This document shows positions 45,024 to 54,751 of a DNA stretch of 64,000 nt, in pieces. The notes under the pieces are model-generated. The model saw nothing but the letters and a program-made list of their open reading frames with translations, was not told where the DNA came from and ran no database searches. The DNA is from Paracoccus ravus (lineage in GTDB: Bacteria; Pseudomonadota; Alphaproteobacteria; Rhodobacterales; Rhodobacteraceae): contig NZ_SDEB01000006.1 in the NCBI RefSeq assembly GCF_004522175.1, positions 124,001 through 188,000 of the forward strand, read 5' to 3'. How positions within the stretch are numbered: position 1 is the first letter of the stretch; each line of letters starts with the position of its first letter. The translations under genes were made by a program, and so were the position numbers.

Positions 45024-47195
45024 ATGCGCCGCATCTTCAAGACCACCACGGCCCTCGTGGCCAGCCTCTCAATTGCCATGCCGCATATAGCCGTGGCGCA
45101 GGAAAATCCGGATAAGGAAGAGATTATCCTTCAACAAAAGAAACAGCAGCGCGCCCAGAAGGAAGGGCAGGAACAGCAAAATGCCCCGCGCGAGCAAAAG
45201 AAACAGGCGGATAAGCAGCAGCAGAAGCCGGCCGAGAAACGCCCCCGCGACGAACCTCGCAAAGCGGCCGATGAGGCCCCGAAACCCAAGAAGCAACCCG
45301 CCCGGGAAGAACAGGCCGAACCCAAGAAGCAACCGGCCCGTGAGCAGCAGGCCGAACCGAAAAAGCCGAAGCCCCAGCGTGACGCCCAGCCCGAACGCAG
45401 CCCCGAGGCCGAGCGGGAACGCCCGCGCCAAGAGGCAAAACCCAAGGCAGAAGCGCGCGAAGACGCCGCCCCGCGCCGCGCCGCCCAAGATACTCGGCCT
45501 GAGGATACACCGCGCGCCCGTGAGAAATCTGCAGAAGACCGCGATGGCGGCGACAATGCCCCGCGCAATGCGGGGGATCGCGATTCCGACCAGCCGCGCA
45601 AGGCTGCGGCCACGGCAGCGGCGGTGTCGGCTCGTGATGAGAATGACCAGCCCCGCCGCAGCCCCGAGGCCGAGCGCGCGCGGGAAAACCGCGCCGATGA
45701 GGGCGAAGGAAACCGCCGCAACCCGGAGAACGCCGAGGAACTTCGCCGCGCGATGGAGCAGAAGGAAAGCCCCAAGCGCCGTGAGCCGAAGCAGCGCGAC
45801 GCCGCCGAGCGTGAGCGTGAATCTGAACCGCGACGCGCCGACGAGACTCCCAAGCCGCCCGAAAACCAGGAGCGCCGCGCGGGGGATCCGCCTCGCCGAG
45901 ACCAGGACGAGCGGCGCCGCGCCGAAGACGAACCGCGACGGGCGCAGGACAATGCGGGCCAAGACCGGCTGACCTCGAACCAGCTGCGCGAGCGGCTTGA
46001 GGAGGGCGACGGCGCGGCCCGCATCGCGCCTCCCGAAGCGCGTCATCGCGACAATGAGGTCACACGCCGGGCCGCGCAGATTTCTGCCGCGCCGGCGGCC
46101 GCGGCACTTGCGGAAAGCGGCCGTGGCGAGGTGTCGGAGCGCAGGATCACCCGCGATCAGGCCCGCCGCTCGGACGAGGATTTCCGCACCCGCATCCAGT
46201 CCGATTCCCGGGACGGTCGGCGCCTGAGCGACGAGGAATTGCGGCGCGAAGTGGATCGCCGCGAGCGCCAGCGCGACCGGAATGAAGCGCGAAACGACGA
46301 GGATGACGATAACGATACGCTCAAGACCGTGGGCGCGCTTTTGCTGGCGGGTGCTGCCGGCATGGCCGTCGGCAAGCTTCTGGACGGTCGGCAGGTCGCG
46401 CTGAATACCGGCGACCGTGTGGTCATGACCATGCCGGATGGCAGCCAGCAGATCTATCGCGACGACAATGCTCTGCTGTATCAGCCCGGCTCGAATGTCG
46501 AGACCGAGCGTTTTCAGGACGGTTCGACCCGCACCACCGTGTGGCGCGAGGATGGCAGCCGCGTGGTGACGATCCGGGATGCGAACGCGAATATCCTGCG
46601 TCGCACGCTGGTCCGTCCGGACGGGACGCAGGTGCCTCTGATCAATGATACCGCCGTCCAGCCGGTGCAGGTTTCGACCCTGCCCCGCCCGCAGCCGGTC
46701 CAATATTACGACCGCCCCCTGCAAGAGGACGAACTGCGCGCGGCATTGCTGCGCGAATCCGCGACCGACCGTCGCTTCAGCCTGGGCCAGATCCGCGACA
46801 TTCCCGAAGTCCGATCGCTGGTTGCGCCGGTCAATGTGCCGCAGATCACCTTCGACACGGGTTCTGCCGCGCTTGCCTCGTCGCAGGCCGAACAGCTGTC
46901 CACTTTGGGCAAGGTGATCCGCGATGCCATCGACGCCAACCCGAACGAGATGTTCATGATCGAAGGCTATACGGATGCCGTGGGATCGAAGGCCTCCAAC
47001 CTCGCCCTGTCGGACCGCCGGGCGGAATCGCTGGCGCTCGCACTGACCGAATATTTCCAGGTCCCGCCCGAGAATATGGTCGTGCAGGGCTATGGCGAGG
47101 AATTCCTGCTTGTCCCCAGCGACGGGCCGCAACGCGACAACCGCCGCGTCGGCGTGCGCCGCATCACCGACCTGCTCGAACAGGGCGACGTCTGA
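45024..47195 (+). CDS. OmpA-family protein with a long charged linker
   Basis: A 723-residue exported protein. Residues 1-25 form a signal peptide (HIAVA-Q). About residues 28-425 are low-complexity, rich in R, E, K, P, Q, D and A, with a 12-residue repeat PKKQPAREEQAE (twice, then degenerate) and RSPEAERxR twice. A glycine-zipper-like helix (TVGALLLAGAAGMAVGKLLDG) lies near 430-453, then a beta-rich part with DGxxxxVW-type repeats (about 460-560), and an OmpA C-terminal peptidoglycan-binding domain (about 610-723: MIEGYTDAVGSKASNLALSDRRAESLA). AAGGAA precedes the ATG at 45024. Probably outer-membrane or envelope-spanning; the partner is unknown. Confidence 0.85.
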   Translation: MRRIFKTTTALVASLSIAMPHIAVAQENPDKEEIILQQKKQQRAQKEGQEQQNAPREQKKQADKQQQKPAEKRPRDEPRKAADEAPKPKKQPAREEQAEPKKQPAREQQAEPKKPKPQRDAQPERSPEAERERPRQEAKPKAEAREDAAPRRAAQDTRPEDTPRAREKSAEDRDGGDNAPRNAGDRDSDQPRKAAATAAAVSARDENDQPRRSPEAERARENRADEGEGNRRNPENAEELRRAMEQKESPKRREPKQRDAAERERESEPRRADETPKPPENQERRAGDPPRRDQDERRRAEDEPRRAQDNAGQDRLTSNQLRERLEEGDGAARIAPPEARHRDNEVTRRAAQISAAPAAAALAESGRGEVSERRITRDQARRSDEDFRTRIQSDSRDGRRLSDEELRREVDRRERQRDRNEARNDEDDDNDTLKTVGALLLAGAAGMAVGKLLDGRQVALNTGDRVVMTMPDGSQQIYRDDNALLYQPGSNVETERFQDGSTRTTVWREDGSRVVTIRDANANILRRTLVRPDGTQVPLINDTAVQPVQVSTLPRPQPVQYYDRPLQEDELRAALLRESATDRRFSLGQIRDIPEVRSLVAPVNVPQITFDTGSAALASSQAEQLSTLGKVIRDAIDANPNEMFMIEGYTDAVGSKASNLALSDRRAESLALALTEYFQVPPENMVVQGYGEEFLLVPSDGPQRDNRRVGVRRITDLLEQGDV

Positions 47196-47201
47196 GGCGC
47201 G

Positions 47202-47246
47202 AAAAAGCGCGGAACCGGCTAGCCCAGCGAATAGCCGGTTCCGCGC
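47202..47246 (-). terminator. Terminator of the pst-pho operon, built into the phoB coding end
   Basis: A perfect 15-bp stem (47232-47246 with 47207-47221) with a 10-base loop is followed on the minus strand by TTTTT. The 5' arm is made of the last codons of phoB (from RGTGYS) and the stop codon lies in the loop side. Confidence 0.85.
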
Positions 47247-47908
47247 ACCGTGCGTACGGGATTATCGCCGCCATGCACCATCAGCGCCTTGCGCAACCGA
47301 CCGACATGAACGTCGATCGTGCGGGTATCGACATAGATGTCGCGACCCCAGACCCGGTCCAGAAGCTGCTCGCGCGTCCAGACGCGGCCCGGCTTTTCCA
47401 TCAGCGTGGACAGCAGGCGAAACTCGGTCGGACCAAGGTGCAGGGTCTGACCGGCGCGAAAGACGCGATGCTCGCCCGCATCCAGAATGATATCGCCGAA
47501 AGACAGCCTTTCGCCCATCGTCGCGGGACGGGTGCGGCGCAATTGGGTGCGCAGCCGCGCCATAAGCTCGACCACGGAATAGGGCTTCACCACATAATCG
47601 TCCGCCCCGGTTTCCAGCCCGCGCACCCGGTCCACCTCTTCGGAACGGGCCGAAAGCATGATGATCGGGATCTGACGGGTCGCGGGATCAGCCTTGACCC
47701 GGCGGCAGATCTCTATGCCGCTGACATTCGGCAGCATCCAGTCCAGCACGATGAGGTCGGGCTGTTCCTCGGCGACGAGCAGCATAGCCTCGTCGCCGTT
47801 TTCCGCCATGACGACCGAAAAGCCCTCGGCCTCGAGATTGTATTTCAACACTTCACGCTGCGCGCCCTCGTCCTCGACGACGAGCACACAGGGTTGGGTC
47901 TGGGCCAT
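47219..47908 (-). CDS. phoB: Phosphate regulon response regulator PhoB
   Basis: A 229-residue OmpR-type regulator. The receiver domain (1-120) has the acidic pair DE, the phosphorylated aspartate in LIVLDWMLPN (about residue 54), and the lysine in DDYVVKPYS. The winged-helix DNA-binding domain (about 130-229) includes LLSTLMEKPGRVWTREQLLDRVWG. It is the last gene of pstSCAB-phoU-phoB. The sensor kinase phoR is not adjacent. Confidence 0.96.
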   Translation of the reverse strand: MAQTQPCVLVVEDEGAQREVLKYNLEAEGFSVVMAENGDEAMLLVAEEQPDLIVLDWMLPNVSGIEICRRVKADPATRQIPIIMLSARSEEVDRVRGLETGADDYVVKPYSVVELMARLRTQLRRTRPATMGERLSFGDIILDAGEHRVFRAGQTLHLGPTEFRLLSTLMEKPGRVWTREQLLDRVWGRDIYVDTRTIDVHVGRLRKALMVHGGDNPVRTVRGTGYSLG

Positions 47909-47912
47909 GATG

Positions 47913-48635
47913 TCAGTCCTCGCCCTCGTTCAGGGTCGCCCGGCTGACGCTGTCGCTTTTCGGGCGGGCGTCCTCGGGCAAGGCGCCGGTCGCAAGATAG
48001 ATCACCTGCTCGGCGATGCCGGTGGCGTGATCGCCCATGCGCTCGATATTCTTGGCGATGAAATGCAGATGCATGCAGGCGGTGATATTGCGCGGGTCTT
48101 CCATCATGTAGGTCAGGAATTCGCGAAACAGCGCGTTATACATCTGGTCGACTTCGAGATCGCGCTTGCGCACATCGGCAGCAAGAGCCGCGTCGCGCTG
48201 GATATAGGCGTCGAGCGCGTCCTTCATCATGCCCTCGACGGTCTGGCACATGCGCCGCAGCGCCATGCCCGAGCTTTCGACGGCGGGCATATGGACCAGC
48301 ACATGGCTGCGCTTGGCGATGTTCTTGGCGTAATCGCCGACCCGTTCCAGAATGGCCGAGATCTTGATCACGGTCAGGGCCATGCGCAGATCGGTGGCGC
48401 GCGGTGCGCGCAGCGCGATGATGCGCGCGGCCTCTTCATTGATCTGAAGCTCGAGCTCGTCCACTGCCTTGTCGCGGCGGCGGACATCCTCGGCCAGTTC
48501 CTCGTCGCGGGTTTCCAGCGCGATGGCGGCGTCGTGGATGGCGGTTTCGACCATGCCGCCCATTTTGACAACCAGGGCCTGAACGCCTTCGAGATCGCGG
48601 TCGAAGGCCGACATGATGTGACGATCGCTGTTCAT
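47913..48635 (-). CDS. phoU: Phosphate signalling protein PhoU
   Basis: A 240-residue helical protein of two PhoU repeats (about 15-100 and 120-210), each with the metal-binding E/D-x-x-x-D pattern (RVGDYAKNIAKR and RMGDHATGIAEQ). It links the Pst transporter to PhoR to keep the Pho regulon off when phosphate is plentiful. GAAAGGA lies before ATG 48635; the longer open frame overlaps the end of pstB and is not used. Confidence 0.96.
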   Translation of the reverse strand: MNSDRHIMSAFDRDLEGVQALVVKMGGMVETAIHDAAIALETRDEELAEDVRRRDKAVDELELQINEEAARIIALRAPRATDLRMALTVIKISAILERVGDYAKNIAKRSHVLVHMPAVESSGMALRRMCQTVEGMMKDALDAYIQRDAALAADVRKRDLEVDQMYNALFREFLTYMMEDPRNITACMHLHFIAKNIERMGDHATGIAEQVIYLATGALPEDARPKSDSVSRATLNEGED

Positions 48636-48657
48636 CTGAATTCCTTTCGGGACCGGT

Positions 48658-49455
48658 TCAGCCGATGCGGCCGGAAATGTAGCTTTCCGTACGCGGGTCC
48701 TGCGGCCGGGTGAAAATATCGTCCGTATCGCCAAACTCCACCAGGTTGCCCAGATGGAAGAAGGCGGTCTTCTGGCTGACACGCGCGGCCTGCTGCATGG
48801 AATGCGTGACGATCACCACCGAGAACTCGGCCCGCAACTGGTCGATCAGATCCTCGACCTGACTGGTCGCGATCGGGTCCAGCGCCGAGCAGGGCTCGTC
48901 CATCAACAGAACCTCGGGCTGGGTGGCCACGGCGCGGGCAATGCACAGGCGCTGCTGCTGTCCCCCCGAAAGACCGGTTCCCGGCTCGGCAAGCCGGTCC
49001 TTGACCTCGTTCCAGAGCGCCGCGCCGCGCAGCGACTTCTCGACGATCTCGTCGAGTTCGGCGCGGTTGCGGGCCAGGCCGTGGATGCGCGGGCCATAGG
49101 CCACGTTGTCATAAATCGATTTCGGGAAGGGGTTCGGCTTTTGGAACACCATGCCGACGCGGGCGCGAAGCTGCACCGGGTCCACGCGCTTGTCGTAGAT
49201 ATCCTCGCCGTCCAGCATGATCTTGCCCTCGACACGGCTGATGTCGATCGTGTCGTTCATCCGATTCAGGCAGCGCAGGAAGGTCGACTTGCCGCAGCCC
49301 GAAGGACCGATGAATGCGGTCACCGTCTTGTCCTGGATGTCGACATCGACATCCTTGATGGCGTGCTTGTCGCCATAATAGACCTGCACGTTCCGCGCGG
49401 AGATCTTGATATCGGTCTGGTCCACGGCGCGCTCCAGGAGTCTCATGTCGTTCAT
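48658..49455 (-). CDS. pstB: Phosphate ABC transporter, ATP-binding protein
   Basis: A 265-residue ATPase of the PstSCAB high-affinity phosphate importer. Walker A is [11 protein letters not shown] (about residue 48), the Q-loop [11 protein letters not shown] is typical for PstB, the signature is [14 protein letters not shown], Walker [14 protein letters not shown] and the H-loop IVTHSMQQA. The ATG at 49455 is chosen for GAGAGGA upstream. Confidence 0.97.
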   Translation of the reverse strand: MNDMRLLERAVDQTDIKISARNVQVYYGDKHAIKDVDVDIQDKTVTAFIGPSGCGKSTFLRCLNRMNDTIDISRVEGKIMLDGEDIYDKRVDPVQLRARVGMVFQKPNPFPKSIYDNVAYGPRIHGLARNRAELDEIVEKSLRGAALWNEVKDRLAEPGTGLSGGQQQRLCIARAVATQPEVLLMDEPCSALDPIATSQVEDLIDQLRAEFSVVIVTHSMQQAARVSQKTAFFHLGNLVEFGDTDDIFTRPQDPRTESYISGRIG

Positions 49456-49475
49456 ATTGGCAATTCCTCTCTGGA

Positions 49476-50834
49476 TTACCACCGGCGCTCGAACTTGCGG
49501 CGCAGGAAGATGGCAAGGATGTTCATGCAGAGCAGGAACACGAGCAGCACGATGATCGCCCCCGAGGCCCGCTCGAAAAAGGCGGGGTCGGCGCGCTGCG
49601 TCCAGTTATAGACCTGGACCGGCAGCGCCGAGGCGGGATCGAACAGACCCTCAGGCGGGGCTGCGGGGAAGTTCTTCACAAAGGCCACCATGCCGATCAG
49701 CAAGAGCGGCGCGGTCTCGCCCAGGGCCTGAGCCAGCCCGATGATGGTGCCGGTCAGGATGCCCGGCATGGCCAGTGGCAGGACGTGGTGAAAGACCGAC
49801 TGCATCTTCGAGGCGCCGACCCCCAGCGCCGCATCGCGGATCGAGGGCGGCACCGCCTTGAGCGCCGCGCGGGTCGCGATGATGATCGTCGGCAGCGTCA
49901 TCAGCGTCAGCACGAGGCCGCCCACGATCGGGGCAGATTGCGGCAGGCCCGCGAAATTGATGAAGGCGGCAAGACCGAGGATACCGAAGACGATCGAGGG
50001 CACGGCGGCGAGGTTCGAGATATTGACCTCGATGATATCGGTCAGGCGGTTCTTGGGCGCGAATTCCTCGAGATAGATCGAGGCCGCCACGCCGATCGGC
50101 ACCGCCAGGACCAGAACCACCAGCATCATGTAGAGCGAGCCGAGGATCGCGACGCCGACACCGGCGGCTTCCGGGCGCTGGTCCGAGGCATCGGGATTGG
50201 TCAGGAAGGACCAGTTCCATTGCGTCGCGAGCAGCCCCTTATCCTTGAGCGCATCGGCCAATTGCAGCTGCGCAGGCGAGGTGTTGCTGTCGCGCGCGGC
50301 CGAGTCCATCGAAACGCGGCCCTTGTAATACCCATCGACGCGGCCATTCACCAGAACGCGGGCATCGACCGTCTGTCCGATCAGTTCGGGATTCGCGATG
50401 ACCCGGTTGCGCAATTGGGCCGAGGCCTCCTTGGACACCAGATCCGAGACATCCTTTTCAGTCAGGCCCGCGATGGCGATGCCCTGCTGGGCGACGGTAT
50501 TCTGAACCGCCTGATCCAGCAATTTGCCATAGGTCAGCGTGGTGGCCTTCTTGATGTCCTCGGGGTCGCGATTGCCGTTCTTGTCCAGCCGCGCCGAGTC
50601 GAGCGCGACCGGCAGGGTCAGATAGGTCTGGCGAAATGCGCCGATCCCGTCGGTCAGCACGCTGCTCAAGAGCACGACCAGCGCGATCAGCGCGATGCCG
50701 ATGGCACTCAGCCCATAGGCCCGGAAGCGGCTTTCGGCGGCATTGCGCTTGCGGGTCCGCTCATCGGCGATCAGCAGCGACGCGCGGGGCTTCGGGGCGG
50801 CGGCCGGCGCTGCGGAAAGGGTTGCGTCGGTCAT
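49476..50834 (-). CDS. pstA: Phosphate ABC transporter, permease PstA
   Basis: A 452-residue permease, long for PstA because of an N-terminal part with one helix and a large periplasmic region (about 60-215, the DUF3333 type) before the usual six-helix domain. The coupling loop reads [22 protein letters not shown]. Such long PstA proteins are usual in alphaproteobacteria. Its start overlaps the pstC stop by 4 bp. Confidence 0.95.
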   Translation of the reverse strand: MTDATLSAAPAAAPKPRASLLIADERTRKRNAAESRFRAYGLSAIGIALIALVVLLSSVLTDGIGAFRQTYLTLPVALDSARLDKNGNRDPEDIKKATTLTYGKLLDQAVQNTVAQQGIAIAGLTEKDVSDLVSKEASAQLRNRVIANPELIGQTVDARVLVNGRVDGYYKGRVSMDSAARDSNTSPAQLQLADALKDKGLLATQWNWSFLTNPDASDQRPEAAGVGVAILGSLYMMLVVLVLAVPIGVAASIYLEEFAPKNRLTDIIEVNISNLAAVPSIVFGILGLAAFINFAGLPQSAPIVGGLVLTLMTLPTIIIATRAALKAVPPSIRDAALGVGASKMQSVFHHVLPLAMPGILTGTIIGLAQALGETAPLLLIGMVAFVKNFPAAPPEGLFDPASALPVQVYNWTQRADPAFFERASGAIIVLLVFLLCMNILAIFLRRKFERRW

Positions 50835-52021
50835 TCATATTGCTCCCGGTATTTGCGCACCACATAAAGGGCGACGACATTCAGCCCCAGCGTGATCACG
50901 AACAGAGTCAGGCCAAGCGCAAAGGCGACCAGCGTTTCGGGGGCCGCGAAATCGGTATCACCGGTCAGCTGGCTGACGATCTTGACGGTGATGGTCGTCA
51001 TCGCCTCGAAAGGATTGAGATCCATCCGGGCCGCGGCACCTGCGCCCAGAACCACGATCATGGTTTCCCCGATGGCCCGCGATGCGGCCAGCAGGATCGC
51101 GCCGACAATGCCCGGCAAGGCCGCAGGCAGGACCACGTTGCGCACGGTTTCGGACTTGGTCGAGCCAAGCCCCAGCGCGCCGTCGCGCAGCGATTGGGGC
51201 ACGGCATTGATGATGTCATCCGAAAGCGAGCTGACAAAGGGGATCAGCATGATGCCCATGACCAGCCCCGCCGTCATCACCGAAGAGCCCGAACTGCCCA
51301 GCCCCAGCGGCTGAGCGAAGTAATCCCGCAGCGCCGGGCCGACGGTGACCAGCGCGAAAAGCCCGTAGACGATGGTCGGGATACCGGCCAGCACCTCGAT
51401 CAGGGGCTTGGCGATGCCGCGCAGCCGGGGCGAGGCATATTCCGACATGTAGATGGCCGCGAAGAGCCCGATCGGGATCGAAACCGCCAGCGCGATGAAC
51501 GAGATATAAAGCGTGCCCCAGAGCAGCGGCAGGATGCCCAGCTGCGAGCCTCCGCCGAAGCGCGGCGACCAGGTCGTGCCAAAGAAGAATTCCTGCCAGG
51601 GATATTGCCGAAAGAAATGCCCGGTCTCGAACAGCATCGAGAACACGATCCCCGCAGTGGTCAGGATCGCGATCATCGAACACATGATCAGAAGGCCGCG
51701 GACAAAGCCCTCGACCGCGATGCGCGCGCGGAACTGCGGCGTGGTGCGGCCCAAGGTCCAAAACAGCCCCATCGCGGCCAAAACAAGCGCGGCGGCCCCC
51801 AGAACCCAACGATTCGCCTGGGGTTGCGCAAAGAGCCAGATCGCGATCAGGAACAGGGCGGGCACAGCGGTAAACAACGCGATGTTCCAGCCGTAATAGC
51901 TGGTGCGCGAATGCAGCCTGCGCGAATCACCACCGGCCGCCGCAAGAACGCGCGAGCGGCCGATGGCAAATCCCGCGGCTGCCATGGCCAGGACGATCAG
52001 CAAGGTCCAGGAGACAGGCAT
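50831..52021 (-). CDS. pstC: Phosphate ABC transporter, permease PstC
   Basis: A 396-residue permease. An N-terminal section with about three helices (MPVSWTLLIVLAMAAAGFAIG; IALFTAVPALFLIAIWLF; WVLGAAALVLAAMGLFWTLG) comes before the six-helix transport domain, whose coupling loop is LRDGALGLGSTKSETVRNVVLP. Many Rhodobacteraceae PstC proteins are longer, as I recall; here the segment between the N-terminal helices and the core is compact, but the frame is intact. Confidence 0.95.
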   Translation of the reverse strand: MPVSWTLLIVLAMAAAGFAIGRSRVLAAAGGDSRRLHSRTSYYGWNIALFTAVPALFLIAIWLFAQPQANRWVLGAAALVLAAMGLFWTLGRTTPQFRARIAVEGFVRGLLIMCSMIAILTTAGIVFSMLFETGHFFRQYPWQEFFFGTTWSPRFGGGSQLGILPLLWGTLYISFIALAVSIPIGLFAAIYMSEYASPRLRGIAKPLIEVLAGIPTIVYGLFALVTVGPALRDYFAQPLGLGSSGSSVMTAGLVMGIMLIPFVSSLSDDIINAVPQSLRDGALGLGSTKSETVRNVVLPAALPGIVGAILLAASRAIGETMIVVLGAGAAARMDLNPFEAMTTITVKIVSQLTGDTDFAAPETLVAFALGLTLFVITLGLNVVALYVVRKYREQYE

Positions 52022-52081
52022 TTGGGCCTCGGAGTGGGAAGGGAGGAAATAGGCGCGGGGACTGGCCCCGCGCCTGGGGGA

Positions 52082-53110
52082 TCAGTTGGTCAGGACGGCT
52101 TCGCCGGCGACCGCTTCCTGGGTGGCGGCCAGTTCCGGGTCGGCGACCAGGCCATAGGCGGCCAGCGGGCCTTCCGGACCGGCCAAATCATCCGAGACGA
52201 AGAATTCGACGAATTCCTTCAGGCCCTGGATCTCGCCGATATGGGCTTTCTTCACATAGAAGAACAGCGGGCGCGACACCGGGTATTCGCCCTTGGCGAT
52301 GGTCTCGGTCGAGGGGGTCACGCCAGCCATGGTGGCGACCTTCAGCTTGTCGGTGTTGTTTTCGTAGAAGGACAGGCCGAAGACGCCGATGCCGTTCTTG
52401 GCCGACTGGATGCGGGCCAGGGTTTCGGTGTAATCGCCGTCGATATCGACCGATTTGCCGTCGGTGCGCAGCGCCATGCACGCTTCGCCCGCGGCGTCTT
52501 CGCCCAGTTCGGACTTGAAGACGTCAGCCGCGCCCGATTCCTTGCAGCCCTCGGCGATGACTTTTTCTTCAAAGACTTCGCGGGTGCCGTGCTTGGTGCC
52601 GGGGATGAAGGCCAGGATCTCTTGGTCGGGCAGGTCGGCGCGGATCTCGTTCCATTTGGTCGCGGTATTGTCGACGACCTTGCCGTCTTTCACGACCTTG
52701 GCGGCGAGCGCATTGAACCAGTCAGCCGGGGTGAACTGGAAGTCGTTGCCGGCGATGTCGCTGGCAAAGACGATCCCGTCATAGCCGATGCGGACTTCCA
52801 TGATGTCGGTGACGCCGGCTGCCTGGCAGGCCTCGATCTCCGAGGCTTTGATCGGACGCGAGGCATTGGCGATGTCGATCGTGTTCTCGCCCACGCCTTC
52901 GCAGAATTTCTTCAGACCGGCCGAGGAGCCGCCCGATTCCACGACCGGGGTCGGAAAATCGGTGTTCTCGCCGAAAGCCTCGGCGACGATGGTCGCATAG
53001 GGCAGAACGGTCGAGGAACCGGCAACCTGGATCTGGTCACGGGCAGAGGCGACGGTCGCCGAAGCGGCAAGCATCGCAAGGGCCGATACGGCGAGTTTCG
53101 CGCATTTCAT
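52082..53110 (-). CDS. pstS: Phosphate-binding periplasmic protein PstS
   Basis: A 342-residue phosphate-binding protein. The signal peptide ends ATVASA-RD. Phosphate-binding loops include VAGSSTVLPYA, VVESGGSSAGLKKFCEG, DIANASRPIK and the GTKHGTREVFEE segment. It is the alphaproteobacterial branch with the FSLSFYENN-like region near residue 230. It is first in the operon, about 85 bp after a PHO box. Confidence 0.96.
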   Translation of the reverse strand: MKCAKLAVSALAMLAASATVASARDQIQVAGSSTVLPYATIVAEAFGENTDFPTPVVESGGSSAGLKKFCEGVGENTIDIANASRPIKASEIEACQAAGVTDIMEVRIGYDGIVFASDIAGNDFQFTPADWFNALAAKVVKDGKVVDNTATKWNEIRADLPDQEILAFIPGTKHGTREVFEEKVIAEGCKESGAADVFKSELGEDAAGEACMALRTDGKSVDIDGDYTETLARIQSAKNGIGVFGLSFYENNTDKLKVATMAGVTPSTETIAKGEYPVSRPLFFYVKKAHIGEIQGLKEFVEFFVSDDLAGPEGPLAAYGLVADPELAATQEAVAGEAVLTN

Positions 53111-53195
53111 AGGATCACTCCTGACATTTCCTGGGGGCCGGGATCGGCCTCGGGGCGATCCCTAGTGTCGTTTTGCGACGCTTATGCAAAGGAAG

Positions 53196-53213
53196 TGTGA
53201 CAGCCGTGTGACA
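53196..53213 (-). promoter_or_regulatory. PHO box upstream of pstS
   Basis: On the minus strand two TGTCACA half-sites start exactly 11 bp apart (plus-strand TGTGACA at 53196-53202 and 53207-53213), the layout of PhoB tandem sites. The site is 86 bp before the pstS start. The operon ends with phoB itself, so control is autoregulatory. Confidence 0.85.
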
Positions 53214-53244
53214 AAGCCGCGGGAATGCGTCCCGCGGCTTTTTT
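53213..53244. terminator. Terminator downstream of aroC
   Basis: AAAGCCGCGGG (53213-53223) pairs perfectly with 53231-53241; the 7-base loop and 11-bp stem lie 13 bp after the aroC stop. The plus strand continues with T residues (to 53244) and the minus strand with TTTG. Its left edge touches the PHO box. Confidence 0.8.
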
Positions 53245-53256
53245 CCTGTGGAAAAC

Positions 53257-54357
53257 TCAGCCGATAAGGCCGCGGCGTCCCCCTGTCTGGGCGCGGTCCA
53301 GCATCAGGTGATCGAGAATCACGCAGGCGGCCATGGCCTCGGCCACTGGAACCGCGCGGATGCCGACACAGGGATCGTGGCGGCCCTTGGTGATCAGGTC
53401 GATCTCTTCACCCTTCTGGTTGATGGTCTGGCGGGGGGTCAGGATCGAGCTTGTCGGCTTGACCGCGAAGCGGACAATGATCTCCTGCCCGGTCGAGATA
53501 CCGCCAAGAATTCCCCCCGCATGATTGGACAGGAATCGCGGTCCCTCATCGCCCATCCGGATCTCATCGGCATTCTCGGTGCCCGAAAGGCCGGCGGCAG
53601 CCATGCCCTCGCCGATCTCGACGCCTTTCACGGCGTTGATCGACATCATCGCCGCGGCAAGGTCGGTATCGAGCTTGGCATAGACCGGGGCGCCCAGACC
53701 GGCGGGACAGCCGCTGATCAGAACTTCGATCGCCGCGCCGACGCTGTTCTGCTCCTTGCGCACGGCATTGAGATAGTCCTCCCAAGCCGGGACGGCACTG
53801 GCATCGGGCAGGAAGAACGGGTTGTTGCCGATCTCGGCCGCATCGAAATTGGCGCGGTCCAGATGCAGGCGGCCCATCTGGGCCATATAGCCAATGATCC
53901 GCAGATCCGGCGCAAGTTCGCGCAGCACGGCCTGTGCCACGCCGCCCGCGGCGACACGGGCCGCGGTTTCCCGCGCGCTGGAACGGCCGCCGCCACGATA
54001 GTCGCGGATCCCGTATTTCAGGTGATAGGCGATATCGGCATGGCCGGGCCGGAAGGCCTGCGCGATCTCGCCATAATCCTTGCTGCGCTGATCGGTATTC
54101 TCGATCATCAGCTGGATCGGGGTGCCGGTGGTCCTGCCCTCGAACACGCCCGAAAGGATGCGCACCTGGTCCGGCTCCTGCCGCTGGGTCGTGAATTTCG
54201 ACGTGCCGGGGCGGCGGCGGTCCAGGAATTGCTGGATGAACGCCTCGTCCAGCGCGATGCCGGGAGGGCAGCCATCCACCGTCACCCCGATCGCGGGACC
54301 GTGGCTTTCGCCCCAGGTGGTAAAGGTAAAGACGCGGCCGAAAGTATTGAAGCTCAT
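53257..54357 (-). CDS. aroC: Chorismate synthase
   Basis: A 366-residue enzyme making chorismate from 5-enolpyruvylshikimate-3-phosphate with reduced FMN, the last shared step of aromatic amino acid synthesis. Signatures: [18 protein letters not shown] near residue 16, [18 protein letters not shown] ([18 protein letters not shown]) near 130, and the late [14 protein letters not shown]. Length is normal. Transcription ends at the hairpin that touches the pst PHO box. Confidence 0.97.
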   Translation of the reverse strand: MSFNTFGRVFTFTTWGESHGPAIGVTVDGCPPGIALDEAFIQQFLDRRRPGTSKFTTQRQEPDQVRILSGVFEGRTTGTPIQLMIENTDQRSKDYGEIAQAFRPGHADIAYHLKYGIRDYRGGGRSSARETAARVAAGGVAQAVLRELAPDLRIIGYMAQMGRLHLDRANFDAAEIGNNPFFLPDASAVPAWEDYLNAVRKEQNSVGAAIEVLISGCPAGLGAPVYAKLDTDLAAAMMSINAVKGVEIGEGMAAAGLSGTENADEIRMGDEGPRFLSNHAGGILGGISTGQEIIVRFAVKPTSSILTPRQTINQKGEEIDLITKGRHDPCVGIRAVPVAEAMAACVILDHLMLDRAQTGGRRGLIG

Positions 54358-54562
54358 GGTTCCTGACCCTTTTTGCCTGCGATAACGGGGGCTGGCCGGT
54401 CAGGCAATGTGAAATCCCGGCAAGGGTGCGCCGCGCGGCCGGTCCGAATCAGAGGATCATCTGTAATTTCATTTTTAAACAATAAATTGCTGGAATTCAC
54501 GTCACGTTCACGGCTGATATGGAATAACCCGACGGGCAGGCAGCCGGTCCATCGCGGACAGG
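54358..54562. other. Upstream region of aroC with an AT-rich patch
   Basis: No gene is recognised. The stretch around 54460-54500 is unusually AT-rich for this genome (ATTTCATTTTTAAACAATAA), which suits a promoter region for leftward aroC or for the small rightward reading frame that follows. Confidence 0.4.
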
Positions 54563-54748
54563 ATGCACTGGCCGGTGGGGAGGGATGTGTTGGTCATCCC
54601 GGATTTGTTTAATGAGTGGTCCTTCCTCGGCCGGCTCTCGCAAGGCAGGCGCGTCGCCAGCGAAAACTGGCGCATACGCGACAGCATCGGCGAGGATCCA
54701 TGCGACAACTGCTCGCTGTGCTTGTGGTGGGGTGCGGCAAAGCAGTGA
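54563..54748 (+). CDS. Possible small protein with a CxxC motif
   Basis: An uncertain 61-codon frame I do not recognise. It ends DPCDNCSLCLWWGAAKQ, with three cysteines in C-x2-C-x2-C spacing. The ATG at 54563 lacks a good binding site; TTG at 54587, with GGAGG 6 bases before it, would give 53 residues. Third codon positions are mostly G or C, and a hairpin with a T-rich tail begins 4 bp after the stop, both in favour of a real gene. Similar chance frames are common in GC-rich DNA. Confidence 0.3.
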   Translation: MHWPVGRDVLVIPDLFNEWSFLGRLSQGRRVASENWRIRDSIGEDPCDNCSLCLWWGAAKQ

Positions 54749-54751
54749 GGG

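Noticed and set aside
45069..47132. A 687-codon leftward open frame opposite the OmpA-like gene
   Set aside because: It is the antisense of a low-complexity charged linker, which yields strings of L, F, G, A and R. No family match and no binding site; the sense frame has a signal peptide and an OmpA domain.
50831..52021. Internal deletion in pstC
   Set aside because: The protein seems short compared with some relatives, but the frame is intact and all transport-domain features are present.
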